Shown here piece by piece: positions 7,369 to 12,826 of a stretch of DNA of 13,482 nucleotides. The first letter of the stretch is position 1; each line of letters starts with the position of its first letter. Location of the stretch: assembly GCA_030671745.1 (NCBI GenBank), contig DAOVHT010000024.1, positions 1 to 13,482 of the forward strand, written 5' to 3'. The translations under genes and the position numbers were made by a program. Source of the stretch: Candidatus Nanohaloarchaea archaeon. Lineage in GTDB: Archaea > EX4484-52 > GLR71. The notes beneath the pieces are model-generated. The model saw only the letters and a list, made by a program, of their open reading frames with translations. It had not been told where the DNA came from and did not search any database.

Positions 7369-7799
7369 TCAATATAACTTGTGTTTGCCTCTTTTTTTGT
7401 GGCTTTGGCTCTTGGCAACGGTATTGGCGGTGGCAGTCTCATCTGATTTGCCATTATGACAGCCATGACTGATGCTTCAGAGAGTATTATGTTTATGATA
7501 TTGGCTGAGTCTGCGGGTTCCATCTTTTTTTCATTTTCCCACAGGTCTAAGATGTTTTTATGGCCTTCACCATTGTAATAGACCTTTCCAGATAATTCAA
7601 TAGTACCTATATCAATATCTTTGCTTAGGTATTTTGTAGTATATTTGAATGTTACAGAAAGCCCTGAACTTCCATCTGGCAGTTCTTCCTTAGATATCCC
7701 TGTAATCTGATTATTGCTTGAGATCTGTATCGGACCGAATGGTTGTTTCTTCTTTTCACAGACTGCCTTGTCTATGACAAGATTGAGTATTTGTTTCAT
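7365..7799 (-). CDS. Conserved-looking archaeal protein with PPPIPLP motif, function unknown
   Basis: A 144-residue soluble protein starting MKQILNLVIDKAVCEKKK. The first 75 residues look like alternating beta strands (ISSNNQITGIS, GLSVTFKYTTKYL, IGTIELSGKVYY). A helical stretch follows (about 80-120), then the motif LPPPIPLPRA (122-131) and a polar tail. I have the impression that small archaeal proteins of SecB-like size share this strand-helix-PPPIPLP layout, but I cannot verify this and assign no function. The ATG at 7799 is 27 nt downstream of a TTAAATAAG box inside the end of the preceding gene, so it may have its own leaderless message in addition to readthrough. A short palindrome (GTTCATTGAAC, 7810-7820) lies between box and start. 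Confidence 0.7.
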   Translation of the reverse strand: MKQILNLVIDKAVCEKKKQPFGPIQISSNNQITGISKEELPDGSSGLSVTFKYTTKYLSKDIDIGTIELSGKVYYNGEGHKNILDLWENEKKMEPADSANIINIILSEASVMAVIMANQMRLPPPIPLPRAKATKKEANTSYID

Positions 7800-7824
7800 A
7801 GAAAAAATAGTTCATTGAACTTAT

Positions 7825-8028
7825 TTAACTCTTTGCCTGCATTTTAAGTTTTTTCTCTTTTTTTGCCTGTTTATCTTTCTCAATCTCTCTTACGACTTCA
7901 CCCATCTCAAAACTGCCACGGCTACCGAGATACCTGACAACTCTTTGTTTTGATTTGCCGTCTATCCATTTGTTCTCTACAAGATACCAGTATTCATGGC
8001 CTTTGATCATCTTTTTTCGAAGAAACAT
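7825..8028 (-). CDS. Small basic protein resembling the N-terminus of IS4/IS1634 transposases
   Basis: A 67-residue protein. The first 36 residues (MFLRKKMIKGHEYWYLVENK, then a basic Arg-Val-Val-Arg stretch ending RYLG) resemble the N-terminal segment seen in IS1634/IS4-type transposases. No DDE catalytic domain follows; the protein ends in a charged helix rich in Lys and Glu. It begins 5 nt after the stop of the upstream Lys/Ala-rich gene, so the two are probably co-transcribed. It may be a transposase N-terminal module turned into a stand-alone nucleic-acid-binding protein, or a remnant. The intact start and tight spacing favour a functioning small gene. Confidence 0.6.
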   Translation of the reverse strand: MFLRKKMIKGHEYWYLVENKWIDGKSKQRVVRYLGSRGSFEMGEVVREIEKDKQAKKEKKLKMQAKS

Positions 8029-8033
8029 ATCAA

Positions 8034-8309
8034 TCAGATTATTTCATGGTATTTGAGTATCATAAATGTAAGGAATATTATGATAATTATCATATATATT
8101 ATCTGCCCGATAGTATTTGTCTTGACCTTGACTTTTGGCAGGGTTACTTTTTTGACCGTCCTTGGCGCTTTCTTCACGACCTTTTTCTGTGCAACTCTTG
8201 GTTTGGCTGTACTTACTCTCTTAGTAGTCTTTTTCACAGCTGTCTTTTTTGCAGCCGCAACTGTAGTCTTTTTCTTGTTGATTGTTGTCTTTTTTGCTTT
8301 TGTCACCAT
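8034..8309 (-). CDS. Lys/Ala-rich protein with C-terminal membrane anchor
   Basis: A 91-residue protein. Residues 1-63 are nearly all Lys, Ala, Thr, Val and Arg with repeated KKT, AAKK and VKK units, like the tail of a linker histone. Residues 68-85 (IGQIIYMIIIIIFLTFMI) are one hydrophobic helix near the C-terminus, followed by KYHEII. That predicts a tail-anchored protein with a very basic cytoplasmic arm that could bind DNA, RNA or acidic lipids. An AAGGTG ribosome binding site (8317-8322) lies 7 nt before the ATG. The opposite strand is also open, but its Phe-rich product is what the Lys codons give when read antisense. The composition is unusual, so the gene call is probable rather than certain. 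Confidence 0.6.
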   Translation of the reverse strand: MVTKAKKTTINKKKTTVAAAKKTAVKKTTKRVSTAKPRVAQKKVVKKAPRTVKKVTLPKVKVKTNTIGQIIYMIIIIIFLTFMILKYHEII

Positions 8310-8405
8310 CTGAAAACACCTTAATTATAATAGTTAATATTATTTGGCTACCGGTCATATATATAAGAATTGGTGCCTAACAACTCTTCAAAATAGAAAT
8401 CCACC

Positions 8406-8419
8406 AATAAATATAAACC
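8406..8419 (+). promoter_or_regulatory. TATA box for cca
   Basis: AATAAATATAAACC is centred about 28 nt upstream of the ATG at 8441, implying a leaderless transcript. Confidence 0.55.
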
Positions 8420-8440
8420 CGTCCTACCCAATATATATTC

Positions 8441-9802
8441 ATGGAAGTCACAAAAACCATTTTCGCTCACACCTTGAAAAAGATAAGTCCTACTGCAGAA
8501 GAGGTAGTGTCGAACCAGATCATGTTTGATGACATACGGAAATTCATAAAGCAGAAATTTTCAATTGAAGCGCGGCTTATGGGTTCAGTTGCCAAGAACA
8601 CATTCATTGCAGGCGACAAAGACCTTGACATATTCATATTTTTCCCTTCCAGCACAAAAAAGGAAGTTCTGGAAACCAAAGGTCTGCTGATCGGTAAAAG
8701 TGTGTTCAAGAAGTTCGGTGGAAAACCTCAGGTAAGCTACGCCGAGCACCCATACACAAAAGGAAAGATTGGCAGTTTCGATGTTGAGATAGTGCCTGCC
8801 TACAAGATTACTTCAACAAAAAAGCTTATCTCTGCAGTCGACCGCACACCCTTCCACACCCGATATGTCCTTGATAACCTAAAAAATCCGGATGATGTGC
8901 GTCTCTTGAAAAAATTCATGAAGACAATCAATGTCTACGGTTCGGACCTTAAGACCACAGGTTTTTCCGGATACTTATGCGAACTTCTGATACTTAGGTG
9001 CAAGACCTTCAATAATCTATTGGAACACGCACAGAAATGGAAATATCAAGAGATCATGGATCTTGAGAACAATTACAAGAAATCAGAATATAAGACTGTA
9101 CAAGCCAAATTCAAGGACCAGCCATTGATTTTCGTAGACCCGACCGACAAGAACCGGAACGTTGCCGCGGTCCTATCGAAAGACAAGCTTGCGCAATTCA
9201 TATATTTCGCAGGAAAGTTCATGGACAATCCGTCAATCGACTACTTTTTCAAGATTGAGAAACCGCAAGACCAGAGACAGATACTGCGATCTGCAAAAGA
9301 GCGCGGCACATTCCACATTGCAATCAATTTCAAAAGACCTGACCTGATTGATGACATATTATATCCACAATTACGGCGGTTCAGACGGCGCATCTCAGAC
9401 ATTCTGGAACACGAAGGTTTCGTAATACTTTCCTCCTGGGAATTCGGCAATGACGATTGCGGTATAGCTTTTGAATTGTTGAACCAGACCGTACCTAGAT
9501 TCAGGAAGATGACAGGCCCGCGCATCTTTGACCCGAAAAAGAACAGGGACAACTTTGAGGACAAGTATGAGGACATCTGGTTTGAGGGTGACAGTATGGT
9601 GGCTGAGGTCAGGTGCAAGCATTTTGACATAACATCAATGCTCGAATCATTCTTTGACTGCGATGTGAAAGCGCTCGCAGATAAAGGGATACCAAAGAAC
9701 CTGGCGCAAGAGATCGTAAAGAACTATTCATTGGTCGAGGGCAAAGATCTCCTGAAGATCAAGAGCGACGACTTCTGGAAAGGATTGAGCAAGAGGATTT
9801 GA
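8441..9802 (+). CDS. cca: CCA tRNA nucleotidyltransferase, archaeal class I
   Basis: A 453-residue protein, normal for the archaeal enzyme, which adds C, C and A to the 3' end of tRNAs without a nucleic-acid template. The nucleotidyltransferase core is plain: G48-S49 in LMGSVAKNTF, D61 and D63 in GDKDLDIFIF, and the third carboxylate D114 in GSFDVEIVPAY. RTPFHTRYV and LKKFMKTINVYGSDLKTTGF follow in the central domain. FSGYLCELLIL and the later tail region match the body and tail domains that clamp the tRNA elbow. It is monocistronic with its own TATA box and convergent with the glycosylase gene. The tRNA-Arg gene in this window ends without an encoded CCA, so this enzyme is needed to complete it. 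Confidence 0.97.
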   Translation: MEVTKTIFAHTLKKISPTAEEVVSNQIMFDDIRKFIKQKFSIEARLMGSVAKNTFIAGDKDLDIFIFFPSSTKKEVLETKGLLIGKSVFKKFGGKPQVSYAEHPYTKGKIGSFDVEIVPAYKITSTKKLISAVDRTPFHTRYVLDNLKNPDDVRLLKKFMKTINVYGSDLKTTGFSGYLCELLILRCKTFNNLLEHAQKWKYQEIMDLENNYKKSEYKTVQAKFKDQPLIFVDPTDKNRNVAAVLSKDKLAQFIYFAGKFMDNPSIDYFFKIEKPQDQRQILRSAKERGTFHIAINFKRPDLIDDILYPQLRRFRRRISDILEHEGFVILSSWEFGNDDCGIAFELLNQTVPRFRKMTGPRIFDPKKNRDNFEDKYEDIWFEGDSMVAEVRCKHFDITSMLESFFDCDVKALADKGIPKNLAQEIVKNYSLVEGKDLLKIKSDDFWKGLSKRI

Positions 9803-9836
9803 GTTGAACCGAGAATAGAAGATTAAATTGAAAACA

Positions 9837-10673
9837 TTATTGTTCGACCATATTATATGTTGATTTTTTTGTCCAGAATGCAAGTTGAAGAAGATATCCA
9901 GGAACATCATATTTTTCAGCAAGGTCAAATGCATATTCTTCTGCTTCTCTATATGGTTTACCCTTTAATCCTCTTTTTCTTAGTTTTCTGGATATGACAC
10001 CTTCTTGACCCCAACGTACCCTATCAACACTTGTTCTTGGCATTTCACAAGGATAACCATGGAACGAAAGCATCTCTACCATCCAGGAATCAACAGGAAT
10101 CAGAAATTCCGCACCGCACATCCTTAAAAATATTGATGCTGTTTTTTCTCCAAAACCTTTGATCTCTGATATCATGTTTTTTCTAAGATGGATTTCATTA
10201 TCCCTATCATTTTTTATGCCTTCATTGATGCTTTGCAATACATTTTTCCCATCCCATTTTTTATGGAGATTATGTATGTAACTCGCTTTCCGGACATGGA
10301 AAATAATCCCTGAATCCTTGAGCGTTTCACCTAGCTTTCTTTTATCATCTATGAGATCAATCATTATATCTTTATTTTCATCAAGCAAGCTTTCAAATCC
10401 GTTTATCTGTCCTGAATAATTCTGCATTGGTGTAAGCAGGCAATATATTATCCCTTTTAGGAGTCCATCCTCAGTCAGATTGTTATCTTCTCCATATATG
10501 ATTTTTGCTTCTTCAAGATAGAATTCATTGGCCAGATTAAAATCATTTTCATTAAGTATAAGGTCTTCAATACTTGTTATTCCATAAATTGAGCCATTTT
10601 CATCTATCTGTCTTTGCGCAGAATCCTTGTCATATAAGATGTCAATGGGATTTATGTCTGGTGCTATGTCCAT
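9837..10673 (-). CDS. Ogg2-like DNA glycosylase/AP lyase (HhH-GPD)
   Basis: A 278-residue base-excision repair enzyme. The helix-hairpin-helix is IKGFGEKTASIFLRM, with the Schiff-base lysine at K177, and the catalytic aspartate is D195 in IPVDSWM. The 18-residue Lys-Asp spacing equals that of the archaeal Ogg2 type. Upstream, IIYCLLTPMQN and GIIFHVRKASYI match the Ogg2 core. Ogg2 proteins remove 8-oxoguanine and then nick the abasic site. Two differences stand out: the protein is about 70 residues longer than typical Ogg2, with an N-terminal acidic extension and a longer C-terminus, and the Asp is followed by SWM instead of RHI, so the base specificity may differ. A strong TATA box precedes the ATG by 27 nt. 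It is convergent with cca. Confidence 0.82.
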   Translation of the reverse strand: MDIAPDINPIDILYDKDSAQRQIDENGSIYGITSIEDLILNENDFNLANEFYLEEAKIIYGEDNNLTEDGLLKGIIYCLLTPMQNYSGQINGFESLLDENKDIMIDLIDDKRKLGETLKDSGIIFHVRKASYIHNLHKKWDGKNVLQSINEGIKNDRDNEIHLRKNMISEIKGFGEKTASIFLRMCGAEFLIPVDSWMVEMLSFHGYPCEMPRTSVDRVRWGQEGVISRKLRKRGLKGKPYREAEEYAFDLAEKYDVPGYLLQLAFWTKKSTYNMVEQ

Positions 10674-10689
10674 ACAAAAGAATGCTTAA

Positions 10690-10702
10690 TATAATATTAT
10701 AA
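10690..10702 (-). promoter_or_regulatory. TATA box for the glycosylase gene
   Basis: On the minus strand TTTATAATATTAT lies about 23-27 nt before the ATG at 10673, implying a leaderless message. Confidence 0.55.
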
Positions 10703-10742
10703 ATTTTTATTTTTTCTATTTTTGAATGAATTGACTAACCTT

Positions 10743-11345
10743 TCAGATTTTCCTCAAGACATAACCATAATAGTATATTTCGTCAGTACTGTCCCATACT
10801 CTGAACCCGAAGAATTCTTCGGATCTTATAATCTTAAATCCAGACTCCTTAAAAACTTGTTCAATATCTTCTTTTGAATAGCTTTTGAAAGAAAGTCCAG
10901 AAGTCTCATCAATTTTTTTTGGAACCGTCAAAGCAAAAATTCCATATTCTTTAAGCACCCTTCGAACTTCCAAAAAAAGGTTAAGGGGGGCCTGTATGAA
11001 TTCCATAACTCCTAAAAGAACAGTTGCATCAAACTCGGAGTCTTTTGCAGATAACTCTGTCTCCAGATTCTGGCAGATAAGTCTCTTGAATGGATATTTC
11101 TTAGCCTCGCGAATCATACCTGGTGCAATATCAATACCTGTTACATCATAGCCTTTCTTGAAGAATTCTACAGAACTGAGTCCCGTGCCACATCCAAGAT
11201 CTAATATTTTTGCATCTTCAAGTTTAAGTTCAGAAATAACGGCCAATGCCATTTTCTTGTATGCAATGTATCCGGAATCTGTGGCCTTATTGTCATAATC
11301 TTTGGCTACTTCAGAATACTTCTTGATTATGTCTTCTGGTTCCAT
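10743..11345 (-). CDS. Class I SAM-dependent methyltransferase
   Basis: A 200-residue cytoplasmic protein of the UbiE/Methyltransf_11 type. Motif I is ILDLGCGTG (47-55), the acidic end of strand 2 is D72 in VTGIDIAPGM, and motif IV is FDATVLLGVMEF (105-116), followed by LEVRRVLKEYGIFALTVPK. Together these form a complete AdoMet-binding Rossmann fold. Nothing identifies the substrate; the short length and the FWD-like C-terminal end suggest a small-molecule acceptor, but this is a guess. It is separated by about 70 nt from the glycosylase and has its own TATA box, so the two need not be co-regulated. Confidence 0.88.
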   Translation of the reverse strand: MEPEDIIKKYSEVAKDYDNKATDSGYIAYKKMALAVISELKLEDAKILDLGCGTGLSSVEFFKKGYDVTGIDIAPGMIREAKKYPFKRLICQNLETELSAKDSEFDATVLLGVMEFIQAPLNLFLEVRRVLKEYGIFALTVPKKIDETSGLSFKSYSKEDIEQVFKESGFKIIRSEEFFGFRVWDSTDEIYYYGYVLRKI

Positions 11346-11366
11346 GTAATATTATTGAAAACCCAA

Positions 11367-11381
11367 TTTTATATATTTAAA
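11367..11381 (-). promoter_or_regulatory. TATA box for the methyltransferase gene
   Basis: The minus strand reads TTTTAAATATATAAA here, about 28 nt before the ATG at 11345. A leaderless transcript is expected. Confidence 0.55.
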
Positions 11382-11405
11382 AAATAAGATTAAAAAAGAA
11401 AGAAA

Positions 11406-11663
11406 TCAGACAAGCGTACTGCTCAATGTCTCGATATCGCCCACACCTTCAATTGCTGCCAGTGTGTTCTCAATCTCATCCATACCACCGTCAGAATCAA
11501 TTGTGATGACCATGACAAGAAGTGCGCTCAATCCGAAAGCGATAGGTTCAACTTTCATATCTTCGACACAATCAAGTTTTTCTTTGATCTGTGCCTGCAT
11601 CTTATCAAGATCAGCTTCAGCCGTTTCTGGCATAAGCTTGAATGTTGTTGCAACTCTACCCAT
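11406..11663 (-). CDS. Translation elongation factor aEF-1 beta
   Basis: An 85-residue nucleotide exchange factor that regenerates aEF-1A-GTP. I chose the ATG at 11663, giving MGRVATTFKLMPE, because it matches the usual family N-terminus and follows an AGGTGA ribosome binding site (11669-11674) by 5 nt. An in-frame GTG at 11672 sits inside that site and would add three residues. The family pattern is complete: an alpha-beta ferredoxin-like fold, with VEPIAFGLSALLVMVITID as a central signature and acidic helix DEIENTLAAIEGV near the end. It follows the zinc-ribbon gene with a 17-nt gap, and the two are probably co-transcribed, as in Haloferax (HVO_2753-HVO_2752). Confidence 0.93.
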   Translation of the reverse strand: MGRVATTFKLMPETAEADLDKMQAQIKEKLDCVEDMKVEPIAFGLSALLVMVITIDSDGGMDEIENTLAAIEGVGDIETLSSTLV

Positions 11664-11680
11664 TTCGGTCACCTATTGAT

Positions 11681-11842
11681 TTAAGGTCCAACAAAGCCAC
11701 ATTTAGGGCATTTGTATTCGTTTACAAGTGTCTTGCAGCTGTCACATCTGACAATCTCTGCGTCAAGGCACTTTGGACACTTGAACTTAGAAAAATGAAT
11801 TCCTGTAGTAACATCTTTTCCGCATGTAATGCATTTAGCCAT
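11681..11842 (-). CDS. Small zinc-ribbon protein, HVO_2753-like (aEF-1 beta partner)
   Basis: A 53-residue protein with four CxxC motifs: C4-x2-C7 (KCITCG), then CPKC, CDSC and a final CPKCG, followed by FVGP. The eight cysteines should bind two zinc ions as rubredoxin-like knuckles (DUF1610-type). The HVO_2753 family is small, archaeal and usually sits directly in front of aEF-1 beta, as here. In Haloferax it is linked to swarming and biofilm growth, but its biochemical task is not settled; a translation role is inferred from the neighbour. Start: the ATG at 11842 follows GGTGAT (11846-11851) by 3 nt. The promoter would be the shared box at 11885-11897. Confidence 0.88.
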   Translation of the reverse strand: MAKCITCGKDVTTGIHFSKFKCPKCLDAEIVRCDSCKTLVNEYKCPKCGFVGP

Positions 11843-11884
11843 ATAATCACCATTTATATTAATGATTGAGTTTTAGTAGAAATC

Positions 11885-11897
11885 TTTAAATATTAAA
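11885..11897. promoter_or_regulatory. Near-palindromic TATA box serving two divergent units
   Basis: TTTAAATATTAAA reads almost the same on both strands. Toward the right its centre is 30 nt from the first base of the tRNA. Toward the left it would start a transcript near 11865, leaving a 22-nt leader with the GGTGAT site for the zinc-ribbon gene. No other good box lies between the two genes, except AATATAAATG at 11852-11861, which is too close to the ATG. Confidence 0.5.
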
Positions 11898-11920
11898 CCT
11901 TCAATGTTATTGTATCAGAT

Positions 11921-12040
11921 GCCCTTGTAGTTTAGCTTGGATAGGACATTAGGTCGCGGTCCTAATACCCTGGGTTCAAATTTCAAAAATCTGGAGATTT
12001 TCTCATTTCCAGACTTTGTCTGAAAATCCCAGCAAGGGTA
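11921..12040 (+). tRNA. tRNA-Arg (anticodon GCG) with a T-loop intron
   Basis: Acceptor GCCCTTG (11921-11927) pairs with CAAGGGT (12033-12039), with G1-U72 as a wobble and A73 as discriminator. The D arm is GTTT...GGAC with G18-G19 and A20, an Arg identity base. The anticodon arm TTAGG-TCGCGGT-CCTAA gives anticodon GCG with C at position 33 instead of the near-universal U. The T stem CTGGG pairs with CCCAG, but a 46-nt insertion splits the loop. Removing it gives the standard archaeal loop TTCAAAT and a mature 74-nt tRNA. No CCA is encoded. A nine-T tract follows at once. The arms are complete enough to call a working tRNA; the GCG assignment is likely but rests on an unusual loop. Confidence 0.85.
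11981..12026 (+). other. tRNA intron at non-canonical position 59/60
   Basis: The 46-nt insertion is bounded by a bulge-helix-bulge splice motif. The T stem CTGGG:CCCAG is the outer helix, TTCA (11974-11977 region of the T loop) pairs with TGAA (12021-12024) as the 4-bp central helix, and a 3-nt AAT bulge lies on each strand. Cutting each bulge after its second base (AA/T) gives these borders. Inside, CAAA:TTTG and TCTGGA:TCCAGA extend the intron stem around a 12-nt loop, with small internal loops. Because AAAT occurs at both ends, sequence alone leaves the junction ambiguous by a few bases; the intron stays 46 nt in every register. Confidence 0.8.
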
Positions 12041-12041
12041 C

Positions 12042-12050
12042 TTTTTTTTT
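12042..12050 (+). terminator. T9 tract ending the tRNA transcript
   Basis: Nine consecutive T follow the tRNA by one base, the usual archaeal intrinsic stop. Confidence 0.7.
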
Positions 12051-12064
12051 AATTTAAACAGAAA

Positions 12065-12244
12065 TCAGCATTTATCTTCTACATGCTTGTCGATAAGCCT
12101 TTTGAGTTCAAAGATGTGTTCAGAGCGCAAGAACACCCGCGCAAGATTATCGAACTGTAGCATAAAGTCATTATGTGGGCTCGTTATCTTTTTTAGAGAT
12201 ACATTAGAGCCCTTACCAAGATGCACAGTGTCATATCCAGTCAT
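12065..12244 (-). CDS. Small protein of unknown function
   Basis: A 59-residue soluble protein from the ATG at 12244 (MTGYDTVHLGKGSNVSLKK...). The frame is open upstream to ATGs at 12268 and 12289. However, a TATA box (12277-12284 on the minus strand) places the transcript start near 12254, and the first ATG after that is 12244. The C-terminal half looks helical, with FMLQFDNLARVFLRSEH and FELKRLIDKHVE, and the middle has SPHNDF. I do not recognise the family. It ends 15 nt past the tRNA terminator tract on the opposite strand. Coding is supported by a promoter and a well-mixed composition only. Confidence 0.55.
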   Translation of the reverse strand: MTGYDTVHLGKGSNVSLKKITSPHNDFMLQFDNLARVFLRSEHIFELKRLIDKHVEDKC

Positions 12245-12276
12245 TAGAAGTCCACAAAGTTTATACATCGGAAAAG

Positions 12277-12284
12277 TATATAAA
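12277..12284 (-). promoter_or_regulatory. TATA box for the small minus-strand gene
   Basis: TTTATATA on the minus strand, with a predicted start near 12254. It decides the start codon of the gene at 12065-12244. Confidence 0.45.
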
Positions 12285-12335
12285 TGCATCAGTTGTGCGT
12301 GATACCTGACTAGTTTGATTTATGTTTATTTCATA

Positions 12336-12806
12336 ATGATTCATATCATCATTAAAACAACATTTTATGCCGATATAGATAATATTTTAAAGATTGACAA
12401 TGCTTTTAATTTCATGGAAGTTGAGATTATTGAGAATCCAGACACAGAGTTAGATATGAAACTTAAAACATATTATGAAATAACTCTTACTGACGAAGAT
12501 TTAGAGATGTGGATGGTAGAGAAAGAATTAATATATCCCCATTCAGAATTAACAGATGAGATGGGAACACAGTTTATTTTCATGATTCACGAATATTATT
12601 CAAACAAAAAATTTCAATTATACCATGCTGATACATCTGGTAATGGATTATATACAGACGTAGTCTGTGATTATCGTGGTCTTGAGAATTTTAAGGATGA
12701 GATTAGATCTTTAGGGATAATACCAATAGTGGATGAATATTATAATGAACGTATTGAAGAAGATGTAACTTTAATTTTAGGTTATGTCGAGATAAAATTA
12801 GAATAA
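12336..12806 (+). CDS. Acidic protein of unknown function with atypical codon use
   Basis: A 156-residue, very acidic, probably cytoplasmic protein rich in Glu, Asp, Ile and Tyr, starting MIHIIIKTTFYADIDNIL. A TTG at 12315 would add seven residues. A later ATG at 12414, preceded by AATATTTTAA at 12381-12390, could instead start a leaderless 130-residue form. Motifs such as EITLTDEDLEMW and FIFMIHEYYSNKK suggest an alpha/beta fold, but I recognise no family. Leucine is written mostly as TTA here, while gatE and cca mainly use CTT, CTG and CTC, so the gene may be a recent arrival. It is convergent with scpB, 20 nt apart. Confidence 0.65.
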   Translation: MIHIIIKTTFYADIDNILKIDNAFNFMEVEIIENPDTELDMKLKTYYEITLTDEDLEMWMVEKELIYPHSELTDEMGTQFIFMIHEYYSNKKFQLYHADTSGNGLYTDVVCDYRGLENFKDEIRSLGIIPIVDEYYNERIEEDVTLILGYVEIKLE

Positions 12807-12826
12807 AACTCTTTGATAATACAACT

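Noticed and set aside
7810..7820. GTTCATTGAAC palindrome as a firm operator
   Set aside because: Arms of only 5 bp are expected by chance in a window this size. Noted within the gene entry but not called as a site.
7996..8313. Plus-strand reading frame coding a Phe/Val/Ile-rich, membrane-like protein
   Set aside because: It is the antisense image of the Lys/Ala-rich minus-strand gene: Lys codons read backward give Phe and Leu. It also overlaps the ends of two minus-strand genes and has no promoter.
11672..11672. GTG start for aEF-1 beta
   Set aside because: The GTG lies inside the AGGTGA ribosome binding site. The ATG at 11663 has the correct spacing and the family N-terminus MGxV.
11946..11966. 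Reading the anticodon as CGC or GTC by shifting the loop
   Set aside because: The 5-bp stem TTAGG:CCTAA closed by G-C fixes a 7-nt loop. Shifted loops lose the pairing, and A20 supports arginine.
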